Shown here: positions 12,511 through 23,307 of the stretch, one piece after another | How positions within the stretch are numbered: position 1 is the stretch's first letter | How the letters are laid out: each line of letters opens with the position of its first letter | DNA from: Lactuca virosa | Taxonomy: Eukaryota > Streptophyta > Magnoliopsida > Asterales > Asteraceae | Direction of reading: 5' to 3' | DNA length: 64,000 nucleotides | NCBI GenBank assembly: GCA_928212115.1 | Contig: CAKMRJ010005412.1 | Coordinates: 254,223,980-254,287,979, forward strand | Translations under genes and position numbers: made by a program | The notes under the pieces: generated by a model | Databases searched by the model: none | Seen by the model: the letters and a program-made list of their open reading frames with translations, nothing else | Told to the model about the DNA's origin: nothing

Positions 12511-13066
12511 CTTTTTCTAAAAACAATCAGGAAGAAGAGGATGGTAAGTCCTCAAGACATATGAAACAAGATATATCCCATCCTGATAATAAAAGTATTC
12601 TACCAAGCGATAAGCACAGGAAGGTAACTAATGCAAGTAAGTTATCGCTTAAGAAAGAAGAGGTAGCAACACTTGGAATAAATCTATACACTGAGTTTGC
12701 ATCTAGCTAGAATACTCTTATAGTATTTTATGTTGAATGTTCTTGGTAAGTTTTAGGCCTGTTGTAACACCACAGTCACTCCCAAGCACATGTTGGTCAT
12801 GTATCGAATGAATATAGTTGATCAGGCTATATTGACCCTAGACATGGTTACATAACTGCCCAGGTTTAACCGCAGTGCCCCAACACCCAAATAATTTTTT
12901 TTTTGTTCTACTATTGACACAAATTCTATTATGTATGCATGCTCGTATACTTTTTATAAAAATACTTACATTTTGAAAGTATACTTTTAGTGTAGAGCAC
13001 TTAGGCCCCTTAGTGTTTATAGTTGTATACCATGTAAGGTTCGGTATACTAGCTCGCTATAAACAA
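12511..13066 (-). other. Tekay 1 leader between primer site and gag
   Basis: An untranslated leader of about 560 nt without a convincing ORF. Its middle part (about 12740-12890) is clearly similar to the leader of the Gypsy element that starts at 46727 (63310-63450), although their LTRs are not alike. The shared part contains the stem-loop listed at 12806-12838. Confidence 0.75.
12806..12838 (-). promoter_or_regulatory. Conserved leader stem-loop with self-complementary loop
   Basis: On the minus strand: GGGT, C, AATATAG, loop CCTGATCAA, CTATATT, C, ATTC. The 7-bp inner stem is perfect. The outer 4 bp pair through G-C, two G-U and U-A. The 9-nt loop contains the self-complementary hexamer TGATCA. 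The layout resembles kissing-loop dimerisation signals of retroviral RNAs. That role is inferred. Confidence 0.5.
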
Positions 13067-13080
13067 GGGCTCTGATACCA
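13067..13080 (-). promoter_or_regulatory. Tekay 1 primer binding site (initiator-Met tRNA)
   Basis: The minus strand reads TGGTATCAGAGCCC three bases inside the 5' LTR end. It is complementary to the 3' end of plant initiator methionine tRNA. Confidence 0.92.
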
Positions 13081-13083
13081 ATA

Positions 13084-15470
13084 TGTCACACCTCGAAACC
13101 GTGATGGCAGAAACGTTCTGGGGTGGAGGACGTCATGTGTAGCATCACAACCAATGAATAATAGCAATCATAGCAACACAACCATTACAGTGAATACATA
13201 AATGAAAATGGTTACATCAGTTTGCAACTTTGTCTGAAATTTGTTTGAATTACATCAAATAGTTTGTAAAGCATAAAACTCTTATTGCTCCAGCTTCTCA
13301 AAAATCCAGCAAGTACCTGTCTACTGATTTCCTGAGAATACAAGCAGTTTTGAAAATATCAGCATAAAGCTGGTGAGTTCATAAGCGGTATTTTGGTAAT
13401 GAAAACTTGATCAGCTCGTAAAGGTATGCGTATAGTTTCAAGAAAATCCGATATTTTCTTTAGTGAAAACGTGGTGTTTACAATTCTGTATAAAACCATG
13501 AGTGTTCATTACTGAAAGCTATAGTGATATGCGAATATAATACTTCATGTGACTAGCTATTGCTAATCATGATGTATAATTTTAGCATACGTGAGACCAT
13601 TGTATGACCGATTTCGTTAGAAAACCCTGGAAATTCTCCAGTTATGGTGTGTATTAGTTCTATTTAGCAAAATAGAACCGTTGAAGAATGACAGTTTGCA
13701 AACTAAGAGTGATTTATACATATTGTGAGTCGTATAACCATGCTTGATATGACTAGAGACCTTTCCAACGTTCTTCAGGCGTCGAGTTAAATGACATTTG
13801 TCACCCTAGGCATGCCTGCCCAACTGTAGCTAGCAGTACGGGTGTGGGATTGTCAGTCCCGAATAGATCTATTCATAAATCTCACGCTCTCCCTCCAGGA
13901 GACTCTGGTTATACTATGATAGGATTTATCCCTGTACACCCAAGGGTACAGTATTGAAGTAGCGTCTCACAGTATCGTACAATCTAGTTTACTTCTAGTG
14001 TAGTAGCGTTCTACCATAGTGAAAACCCATATGTATACCGTGTGTAGTGAAAATTTCAGATATGAATACCATGATAAAGTAGTGATGTAAACTGTAAACT
14101 ATTTCTATCTTAGAGCATATGTTTAGTAGTGAAGTTTCTATACTTGTTATGTTTAGAAAATCCCAAACTATACCGATTATAGTTTGTATGTATAACGTAG
14201 TGAATAGCGTGTCCGGAAAACTATGCAATTTTGATGAAAACGTCCCTTATGCTCAACACAGTACAAAAGGGTTAAAGTATGAGAATTGCATGGGTTTTGA
14301 AAACATTTATGTTTAGCTTGTATTCCCCCCTGAAAACATTAAAAACATGGAAAATGTAGGGGTATGAACTCACCTTGAGTTAGTGGTTTGCACGAAGGAC
14401 TGGTATGGGATGCTTAGTGTCTAGCGAAACCTTTAACTCAAATTGACCCTAATAACATGTAATCACACACATAGGAGTCAAATGAGGGTATTTCACCACT
14501 AAATACCATAGAAAATCACTCTAGGGACTTGGAACTACTTGCACCAAGTGATAGAACTTTGTAGGATTGAGTATTGGGAGTGTATGGCCACCTTAAGTGT
14601 GTGTGCGGCCATGGGTGTGCGGCCCAATGGGTGTGCGGCCGTACACTCATGAAAGGAGGTGCCTTTGAAGTGTTCTCAAGGTCTATACTTACCTCTACGA
14701 AGTGTTCTAGGTCTATACTCAATTGTAGTGCAAGATAGGGACCCTAGAAGTGCGTTTATGGTCCTGGAATGAGTGTGTGGTCGCACATTTGGGTGTTCTG
14801 CCACACACTTGGAGTGTGCTGCCGTTCAAGTGTGTGTGCGGTCGTACACCCCACACAATAATGTCCAAAATGCCAATTTTCAAGGTACAACAAGGCTGGG
14901 GGCATGTCTATCTCGGATATGGAAGTCAAACTCTCACTTTGGAGGGTGTTTTAAGAGTGTGCGGCCACCTTAAAGGGGGTGTGCGGCCGCACTCACTTCC
15001 AACACGAAGAACATGTCCATTTTTGCACACTTAAGGCTTAGATAGAGAGGTCTTTCATGGATTGTAAGCTAGAGGAAGAAGTACTCACGTTCTTGAAGCT
15101 TTGGAAGGTTCAAAGTTGGAGAAACTTGAGAGATTAGAGTTGTGTGCTGCCAAGGAGTGAAAAGAATGAAGAGGAAAGGAGTCTACCCTTTATATAGGGG
15201 TAAGGGTGTTGCCCAAAAGTGGGTGTGCTGCCAAAAGAGTGGGTGTGCGGCCGCACACCCAGGTGTACGGCCGTACACTCCTCCAAGAGGTGTGTATGGC
15301 CCGATTTCCTCACTATATGGCATGACGACTCATTCCTATTCTCAACCTTGGTCAAGCTCAAGCTTAGAACACTTAAATGAGCCCTTAAATAGTACCAGAA
15401 TTCGACAAAACAAGTCAAATATTGATTGAATTGACTAAGTGTACAAGATTGAAGTTACCGGGTTGTCACA
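13084..15470 (-). repeat. 5' LTR of Tekay 1
   Basis: 2,387 bp, pairing with 5510-7915. It has the same GTGTGCGGCCGCACAC words (14580-15000 and 15190-15290), with a perfect 20-bp palindrome at 15241-15260 followed by the 16-bp palindrome gtgtacggccgtacac at 15263-15278. The other LTR has one mismatch in the second palindrome. Confidence 0.93.
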
Positions 15471-16207
15471 CCCACTTCATGAATCACCTCCATAGCCATC
15501 GAGCCCAAAATCCTCATTGCCCTTCAAGTCCAATCGCTTCCCAAGAATCCGGCTTCGCTAGTCTGCAAAAATCTACAATAATGCTCGGGAAACTAGAAAG
15601 TACCCGGAATGGTCATAAACTAACAAAAAGGATAATATGCATGAAAATTAACTAAAATGTGAATGAAATATGCTAAAATAAACAATAAAAAGAAGTAAAG
15701 AAAATGAAACTATCAAAATCTCTTCAAAAGTAAACTTCAATCGAAATCAGATCTCCTTATATTTTCTAGCACGTCTTTGGTGTCCAAAAGTAGAAAAATA
15801 ACTTGAAGCATCAGGTAGGTTTGAAGGAATAAACGATATATTTATAGTTTCCATAATCTGCTTCCCACGCCGTGACTAATAGCCTCCATGACATGGCGAT
15901 CTTTTTCCACGCGTATTCCCTAAATCGGTCACATGATCGCGAATATTCCTTTCACCATGACATGGCTAAGGCTCTCCACGCCGTGGGTTTCATAATTCTT
16001 GAGTTCTTTGACTTTGGTAGACTTGATCCGCTGTTTTTTTTTTCGCTTCTAGCTCTACATTTTGCTTCCTTGTAATCCCAAGCATGTCTTCGCTGCTACA
16101 AAACATCTTTTAAACATATTAAGTACCTTTTGATCTAAAATAAGAATAATTGTTGCTAAAAATATTAAGATAAAGCAGAAAATAAATGAATAAATATGAA
16201 CATATCA

Positions 16208-16910
16208 TCCCACCTCTCGAATTTTGGCAAAAGAGGAAGACTAGAGTACTTGAAGAGATAGATCCAGTGGATAAGGTTTTGTAGAGGGGAACATAATTAG
16301 CATCAAAGGTATTTATACTTTTTACTATTTATTGAAGCTGCTAGTTCTCTCTTCAAGTATCAACTCTGATCAATTTGGTTTCAATACCATATTACATTTC
16401 AATCAATCGGTAGACTTCACATTGGAATTGGTTTTCAAGATTGAAGTTGTTGTATATATAGTTTAAATTTAATTCCACTAAAGTTGCATAATTTTATATT
16501 TTAGTAAATGTTGTAATACCCCAAATATTTGAAAGCTTTGAAAACACTCACGAGCCATATTCTTTTAATTACACTCATGATCAATTCATATTCCTCACTC
16601 ATGCACATGTCTTATTGAGGTTGCGAAGTTAAGTTTTATGGTTCCAATTTAGTCACTCCTAATTCCATTTCAAAGTAATCTCAATAATACATTAAAACAT
16701 AAATTTTGCCCTTTATGTATGAGAGTAATGAAATATAAGGGATTAATTTGGATCCACCGTACTGGTTTTTGTTGTCTAGTTAAGATTAGATTATAACCAG
16801 TAGCTAGAATGCTTTGTTATACATGCGCAAGTAGATAGAATGCTTTGTTATACATGTGCTTTGTATGTTTCTTTAATATGGGATGCTTATCTAATCTACC
16901 TATCTTAATA
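16208..16910. other. Non-coding stretch between Athila LTR and Mutator-like element
   Basis: AT-rich, no ORF or RNA gene recognised. A short direct duplication (aatgctttgttatacatg, about 16808-16855) is visible. The last nine bases (16902-16910, atcttaata) are the left target-site duplication of the next element. Confidence 0.5.
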
Positions 16911-17095
16911 GGGAAAATGACACAAATGCCCTATGAAGTTTCTAGGGTTGGTCGATTCAGTCCCTAAAGTTATTTTGTTGCTTTAGAGGGGAACAAAGTC
17001 ATGAGCAATCTATCTTTTTAGTCACCCTCACCTATTTTAGCAGGTTTCAGTGCCACATCAGCAAGATTTTCCCCATCAGTCATGCCATGCCAATG
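16911..17095 (+). repeat. Left terminal inverted repeat of the MULE
   Basis: It matches the reverse complement of 18115-18299 with scattered substitutions, mostly transitions, which points to moderate age. Confidence 0.88.
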
Positions 17096-17423
17096 ATTAC
17101 CTCCATCAACACCGATATTTATCCACCATTCTTCACGGCCCACCTCCCCACAATTCAATCCATCCCCTCCCCCATACCCCATCTCCATTTCTGATATCCA
17201 TATGTGATTTTTGATTTTTGATCGCTTATTTTTTTGGGATTTTATTTTTATTTTTTTATTTTTTTAATTTTAGATGTGATTGTGTCTACCTTGTTTTATA
17301 TTATAGGTTTTGATAATCCTGTTTGATTGAGTGATTGGTTTGAATCTGAATCTAAATCGATTGCTCTCGATTTTTTCCTTTTAATTGTTTCGGTATTTAG
17401 TTGATCGAATAAGTTTGGGGAAT

Positions 17424-17909
17424 ATGGCCGAGGAACAGAATTGGCTAGAAGCAAGCAATCACATGCTGTGTGCTAATAACTGTGGATTCTTTAGGAGTCC
17501 CAAAACGCTTGATCTATGCTCAAAGTTCTACAAAGATCACCGCCATCTGGAAGAGCCTCACACATCCACTGCTCGAATCGGAAACATATGTAGAAGAATC
17601 TTCCTCATCCTCATCTTCCTCTGTAGCATCTGTTTTCGTCTTACCAGATCATCTGATATCCAATCCGGTAGACGCCGATCTTGTTTATTCGTCGTCTACC
17701 ACCGTGAAACCTCGGTACCGGAACTGGTGTGGATCATGCAAGAAGCGTGTTGGGATCACGGGATTTACATGTAAATGTCGATGACATTTTATGGGACCCA
17801 CATGTACTCGGAGTAGCACAACTGTTGGTATGATTTCAAGACGGTGGGGAAGGAGGCAATAGCAAAGGCGAATCCGGTGGTGAAGGCGATGAAGCTAGAG
17901 AAGATTTGA
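17424..17909 (+). pseudogene. A20/AN1 zinc-finger stress-associated protein (SAP) pseudogene
   Basis: SAP proteins are plant stress regulators with an N-terminal A20 and a C-terminal AN1 zinc finger. From ATG 17424 the A20 finger reads LCANNCGFFRSP then LCSKFYKDH. Cys 16, 20 and 32 are kept, but the fourth Cys is Phe (family: CSKCY). Near 17550 the frame shifts by one. The second frame gives KSLTHPLLESET, a Ser-rich linker and the AN1 start NWCGSCKKRVGITGFTCKCR up to a stop at 17784. After another shift the AN1 end and the typical SAP C-terminus follow (TVGKEAIAKANPVVKAMKLE, then KI and a stop at 17907-17909), with an internal TAG and a Cys-to-Tyr change in TFYGTHMY. There is no intron inside the reading frame, as in most SAP genes. 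Not functional. Confidence 0.88.
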
Positions 17910-18114
17910 GACTATAAGAGCCATTGGTTGATGATGTTGACCAGAGGGTCGATGGGTGGTGATAATTGGGTGGAGCTAAGTGTTGATTCATGATTGGATC
18001 GGGTCAAGTTGATGGTTCGGGGCCACTTTTTTTTATCACATAATGGTTTACAGGTGGTTCAAACCCATAAAGCAACGAAATGGGGTAATGGGTTGGGGGT
18101 GGGGTATTGTTAAT

Positions 18115-18299
18115 CGATGACATTGCATGGCTGATAGGGAAAATCTTGTTGATGTGGCATTAAAACCTGCTAAAATAGGTGAAAGTGACTAAAAAGACAG
18201 GCTGCTCACGACTTTCTTTCCCTATAAAGTAACGAAATAATTTTAGGGACTTAATCGACCAAACCTAGAAACTTCGTAGGACATTTGTATCATTTTCCC
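18115..18299 (-). repeat. Right terminal inverted repeat of the MULE
   Basis: Reverse complement of the left repeat; it ends at CATTTTCCC just before the second target-site duplication copy. Confidence 0.88.
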
Positions 18300-18308
18300 A
18301 TCTTAATA

Positions 18309-18843
18309 AAAGACTCATTTTCTCCACATGTCTCTTCCACATTCATTCTCGGCCAAATGTGTTTTTACCTATATACCCTTTATATACGATTCATGTTTTC
18401 AGTTATATCTACAAATTCAAATTGAAAATTCAAATCCTCCCTAAATTTGAAGCTGCAATTTGCACACTCAAATCCCTCTGTATCTACAAATCCACGAGAT
18501 AAAAGGATTGATTTGTAAGTCTTCTCAATTGTTATTTTTCTTTATTAGTATGCACCGATGGAAACCCTAATGGCTTCATTTTCTTGATTGCATGTTTGAT
18601 AACAACAATCTACTCCTCCATGGTGCAGGATGAAAGTTCATCTCTTCTCAAACCTAAGTAGAAGCATCGAAGACGAAATAGGTTACGACGTTTATGTCAA
18701 CTTCCTGAAATTCAGATTTTATTTCTCCATCATAACATCTATAAGATTCAATTCCTAGTTATTTATAGATTCATTTAGAAGGAACTTACAAAAATGTTAG
18801 CATACATGTCTCTCTTATCTCTCAAATTTTTCTCTGTTTTTAG
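18309..18843. other. Non-coding stretch upstream of kinase fragment
   Basis: No coding sequence recognised. The last bases (ctctgtttttag, ending at 18843) look like a plant 3' splice site in front of the kinase exon, so part of this may be old intron. Confidence 0.4.
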
Positions 18844-19245
18844 AACAATCTATCATGCGAGTCTCAGATAATGATGTTGCGTGATCATCCAAAAGTTATT
18901 AAACTCACACTACTCATTTGTAAACTCCCATAACATATGGGTTGTTATGCCTTTTATGGCTGGTGATTATTGTCGTCATATGTTGCATGCTTTCCATCCC
19001 GAGGGTTTTAGGAAGTTATTATTGCAACTATACTCCGTGAGACATTAAATGCATTGCAGTTTCTTTACCATCATGGCCATATTCATCAAGATGTCAAAGT
19101 AAGTTTTGATTCCTATAATATCCCAAACTTCTCAGAGTTATCGGTAGGAATATTATGTTTAATATTGTCAGTTTTGGATATTTAAATAGGCTGGGAATAC
19201 ACTTATCAGTGCCCAAATTGCAATTAAGTTGGGTGATTTTGGTTT
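18844..19245 (+). pseudogene. BLUS1/STE20-like Ser/Thr kinase pseudogene fragment
   Basis: Two exon-like blocks with consensus splice borders. Block 1 (18844-19098) begins after a TTTTTAG acceptor and reads NNLSCESQIMMLRDHPKVIK. After a frame change it reads SFVNSHNIWVVMPFMAGD, then HPEGF and, after a second frame change, VIIATILRETLNAL and HHGHIHQDVK. A donor GTAAGT follows at 19099. Block 2 starts at 19190 after TTAAATAG and reads AGNTLISAQIAIKLGDFGF, then diverges. The order matches kinase subdomains of plant STE20/BLUS1-type kinases (WVVMP, GHIHRDVKAGNIL, LGDFG). The catalytic loop has HQD instead of HRD. Block 1 has two frameshifts, and the N-lobe start and the C-lobe are missing. BLUS1 itself acts in guard-cell blue-light signalling; the exact paralogue cannot be named from this fragment. 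Confidence 0.72.
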
Positions 19246-20052
19246 TTCTTTTCTCTATTTTATCATTAATATATTTTAGTTTTTTGTATAACGATCAACA
19301 ACGAATACAAAAACAAAGACCATAAAATGGTCGTATGATCTAGAGGCTACAATTTTGTTGTCACGTGATCAAATTCTTTTGTGATTCAGATGATCGAATT
19401 AGAGAGGGCAGATATATAAGTAAAATGACCTTATTTCATATCATGAAATGTTTGGTTTTCATTTTGCCTCGTGTATGTAATAATTATGACTTTTAAGAGT
19501 TCAATAGTTTTTATTAAAAAAAAATTAAATATGAAATTCTAAACATTTGAGAAGTTTGAATTTATAAGAAAAATTAGAAAATATTGAATTTTAAAATTAA
19601 AATGTTTTTTCTTTTTTAAATTTAAACAAATAATTTAGATAAATAAACAAATGAAACTAATGATGTTTTGATTTAGAAATTTTGAAATTAGAAGGAAAGT
19701 CAATTAATGAAATTGATATGCATTTATTGTTAGATTTATTACAATTATTACATTTAAATATTATATGGAATTTGATAAAATGGAAAAAATCACAAAATGT
19801 CATGTGGAAAATATTTAATTGAAAATAACCACAAAATGACATGTGACCAAATCAATGAGAGTATGCCATTGGCAAAAAGATTTACATTTATTAGAGTAGA
19901 TTTATTAATTTTTATTTTTTAAATCGGGTGTTTATGTCTGAGTTTTAGTACTTAAAACAGAAAGTGCAAGTTAATGAAGAAACCTGTTTGTTGTATATAA
20001 AACAAGTATGTACGAAATTCATTGTAAAAGATTTGATCCAACAATAACTGCA
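19246..20052. other. AT-rich non-coding stretch
   Basis: No gene recognised. It consists of long A/T runs. The final five bases (ctgca, 20048-20052) are the left target-site duplication of the next element. Confidence 0.5.
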
Positions 20053-20438
20053 TGTTGAGACCCATTTTTATAACGAACGGTGAGTGCGGAAGAAATATAT
20101 CTCGAGATTAATCGTGTTTTTGGAAGTATGAACACGAAGAACATATTATGAGTTCGTAAGAAAAGACCAAGAACAAGAGAGAATAATCATAATATTGCAT
20201 GAAGATCATGGTGGGAGAGAAACTCTCCCTGGGTGGGAGAACCCACCAACTTTCTCTCTCTAGAGATTACATTGTGAGAAAAGTGTAACTCTAAGAAAAG
20301 TAAATGAGCTAGCTAAAATAATAAATGACCAACTCTCCCTTTATATAGGAGGGAGAGTATTTACACCATAAATACAATAAAGGGAAAATACAACCTAATA
20401 AACACTCATTATTTGTGGAGCATTTCCATGCACCAACA
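20053..20438 (-). repeat. 3' LTR of the non-autonomous element
   Basis: 386 bp from TGTTGAGACC to CACCAACA. On the minus strand a TATATAAAG box lies near 20338-20346. The dyads gggagagaaactctccc and ggtgggagaacccacc lie at about 20214-20250. Confidence 0.92.
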
Positions 20439-20453
20439 TTCTCTCCCTAAATG
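20439..20453 (-). promoter_or_regulatory. Polypurine tract of the non-autonomous element
   Basis: The minus strand reads CATTTAGGGAGAGAA directly before the 3' LTR start TGTTGGTGCATGG. Confidence 0.75.
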
Positions 20454-23292
20454 CTTACAAATGATGAGAGATCCAATAAGTGATACAAGGCTATAATACA
20501 GTAATCCGACTAGCAAGTGTGGTAATAAAATGAAATCAAGTGCTGAAATGTCTCTGAAACTCTGAAGTGTCTGTGAAGTCTGAAACTGGCCATGAATCTC
20601 TAACAATGAAGGTCTTCGGCTTCAAAGCACAACCAATGAAGCAGAAAAAATAAGATCCAAATCTTCAAACCAGTCATAATCACCCGAAGAAGGAGGTCAC
20701 CATGAGCAAGTAGAAGATCCAATAAAAGAAACACTTTGGCTTCAAATGTCTGAAAAACATCTCGAGTTCTCGAATCATAATACACCGAAATTCTTCAAAG
20801 AATAACCTGCTAAAAATGTGAAGCATCCATAAAATGAAGTCCAGATAAAAATAATGTGAGTCCAAAAACATGGTCCAGCAATGCCAAAAATTTGATCCAA
20901 GGACCAAAAATAAGTGCCACGTCACATTGCCAAAATAATCTTCGTCTTCAACATATCACAAATCCAAACTCGTGAAACCATAAAATTTGAACCGGATGCG
21001 AACACAAAATCATCCTGTGGTAGAGTCCGAATAATAAATAATCTGAATCGGAAAACATCGAGTAATGCCAAAAATTTGATCCGTAAAGACCAAAAATAAG
21101 TGCCACATCGCATCACTAGATAAATAATCGTCTTCAGAAGTCTTCAAAAATCCAAACTCAAACAATCATAATAACCAAATCCGGATGATATTCTCTCCCT
21201 ATTTTTGATAACCAATGACCGGATATCAAAAATCAACAAATCATCGGATGGAGAGTGTCGGATACCAAGAGCTAATAGAGAAGCTCTCCGTAGATGTATG
21301 AAGGGTCTCGATAAGAAACGAGACAGAGTAAAAGAGATACTCTTGCGGTCATGAGGAAGCGGGTGACATAGTTGCTGAAGCTCTGCTGAGAATAATCTGT
21401 TGTGCCAAAAATATATCCAAATATCCAAACTGCGGTGCCGGAACACTTGAAGTGGTCTTCAATAGAGAATAAAGTCCACATGCTCAAGAAACATGATTCG
21501 TCAACCAAAAATCAAGAGCGTTAAGTCATAAAATCTCATAAAGTGAAGAATGCGAAACAACTTTGTTGATCAATCGCCGTTGCGGTGCAAGCATCACAAA
21601 AAATAATATGAACTCCGACTGCGTTAGGAGTATTCTTCCAATAATAATAACCGGCATGAAATGAACCAATGTGACAATCCAAGGTTCGGTTGTGGCAAAA
21701 ATTGGTGTTAAAAAAAATAATTGGTGTTAAAAAAAATTGGATTTAATAAAAAAAGTTGGCTAAATAAAAAAATGGTGTTAAAAAAAATTGGTGTTAAAAA
21801 AATAATAATCGTTAAAAAAACTGAAAAAAATAATAATAATAATAAAAAACTGAATAAAAAAAATGAGGCTTAAAAAAAATAAGAAGGCTAAAAAGAAAAA
21901 AAGGGGGGGGGGCTGATGAGATGGGAGGAAAAAAAAGGAGGGGAGGAGGGGGGAGGAATAAGGAAGGAGAAAGGAAGAAGGAGGGAGGAAGGAGGAGAGG
22001 CTGAAGAAAGAAGGAAGGAGGAGGGAAGGGAGGCTGAAGACAGGAGGGTTACGGGTGAGAGAGGGTGGCTTGGGTGGGAGGTGATTGCGGGTAGAGGAGG
22101 TCTGGTTGCGGGTCTATGGTGTTGCGGGTTTAAGAGGACAGCGGGTCAGGTAGGTGGTTGCGGATCAGATGGACACGGTGGGGTTCTTGGGTGCGGACGA
22201 GGGAGCTGGTCGCGGATGGACTGACTTGGGTGCGGACGCATGGAAGGCGTGACTGCAGTAGCTGCGATGCGGTGCCAAGGAGGTAAGCTAGCCGCGGTTC
22301 GAACTGCAGTGGAGCGCTTGCGGTCTGAGGCTGCGGTCCGAGGGAAGACTTCGGTCAGAAGTAAGAAGCGATCCGAACCGAGGGCAACTGAGGGTTTTTT
22401 GGCTGCGGTTCTAGGGCTGCTGACCGAGGTTGCGGATAGGGACATTGAGGACCTCGGATCAAAGGCTGAGAAGGGTTGCGGGTAGGCTTCTAAGGGGACT
22501 CCGGTAGGCAGTTTTTGGCTGCGGTCCGGGGGGCTGAGAATGGCTGAACAGGTGACGAAAAATGCTATTTTTTCATGAAAAATGGTACCGCAAAGACCAT
22601 TTATTCATATTTTAATAAGGGAATCTTTTTATAAAGCATTCTAAGTCAAAGCTGGGTCTTGGTAAGGCAAAAAGAGGAGTGTGCAGGGGGTTTTTAGGGG
22701 ACAAAAGGTGATGGAAAAGGACAATGTCACATGGTTTTTGTCTTTTTGAGGGAGCAAATAGTGGAATACTCTTTACCCAAAAGAGTAACAAGGACAAGGT
22801 GCTTTATACAAACACATATTACGTCCATATTTCTTCAAATTAAGATTCACAACAAGAATAAAGAGGAATAAAAGTTTCATACCTCCAGAAGATTTCCAAG
22901 CTGCTAGGTAAAAAAAAGAGCACCACTTCAAAGAAAATAAGCCCATTAATTGTGTCTTCTCATCCAAGAATAAAAGAATTTCTGGAGCAAATTATTCAAC
23001 AATTTGGAGACCACAAAATTAATTTCTTTTCCCATTTCTTCATTTCTTCAACAGCAAAAATAATAAACTTTTAAGAACATCTTCTTCCAGCAATAAATAG
23101 AACGAGCAGCAGCAGCAATAATTTATTTTACTAAGATAGAATCACCCAGAAAATAGAACTAAGAACGAACTTCATAAAAAAAATTCCGGTAAGAAACCCG
23201 AAATTTTTTTCTTGCAGAACCACGGAAAAATCACAAGATAATCACCGAACGGGAGTCGTTCCCTTGAAATAATCGTGAGATCTTCAAGGTAC

Positions 23293-23305
23293 GGCTCTGA
23301 TACCA
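23293..23305 (-). promoter_or_regulatory. Primer binding site of the non-autonomous element
   Basis: The minus strand reads TGGTATCAGAGCC, two bases inside the 5' LTR. It is complementary to initiator-Met tRNA. Confidence 0.92.
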
Positions 23306-23307
23306 AT

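Larger units (their letters stand above)
5510..15470 (-). mobile_element. Complete Tekay-type Gypsy element (Tekay 1)
   Basis: A 9,961-bp element on the minus strand with both LTRs (5510-7915 and 13084-15470), a perfect 5-bp target-site duplication CCCAC (5505-5509 and 15471-15475), an initiator-Met primer site (13067-13080), a polypurine tract (7916-7929) and one gag-pol unit. The long LTRs and the C-terminal chromodomain-like tail of integrase place it in the Tekay/Del chromoviruses. The LTRs are very similar apart from scattered substitutions and a short deletion in the right copy of the repeats near 7265, so the insertion is fairly young. Gag-pol carries one nonsense codon and one frameshift. 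The integrase motif has Gln instead of the catalytic Glu, so this copy is not autonomous. Confidence 0.95.
4203..16207 (-). mobile_element. 5' LTR of the Athila element, split by a Tekay element
   Basis: Two pieces, 4203-5509 and 15476-16207, make one LTR of about 2.04 kb with the 10-kb Tekay element inserted in it. On the plus strand it starts TGGTGG next to the primer site and probably ends CATATCA at 16207. The right end is inferred because the partner LTR is not in the window. It carries several dyad words of the type CACGCCGTGG (15868-16000) and CACGGGCCGCGTGG (5222-5235). No coding potential was seen in either piece. Confidence 0.65.
16911..18299. mobile_element. Mutator-like element with a captured SAP gene (Pack-MULE type)
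   Basis: A 1,389-bp unit with terminal inverted repeats of about 185 bp (16911-17095 and 18115-18299). Both begin GGGAAAATGA read inwards. A perfect 9-bp target-site duplication, atcttaata, flanks it at 16902-16910 and 18300-18308. Long inverted repeats plus a 9-bp duplication are the signature of Mutator-like elements. It encodes no transposase. Instead, the space between the repeats holds a near full-length, intronless A20/AN1 zinc-finger gene copy, now broken. It is therefore a non-autonomous, gene-carrying MULE. Confidence 0.9.

Noticed and set aside
21916..22485. Lys/Glu/Gly-rich and Ala/Arg-rich ORFs in the non-autonomous element
   Set aside because: Low-complexity purine-rich and GC-rich sequence; open frames on both strands without recognisable domains.
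22612..22967. Small hydrophobic ORFs on the minus strand
   Set aside because: Inside the non-autonomous element, short and without homology or start context; hydrophobicity follows from T-rich sequence.
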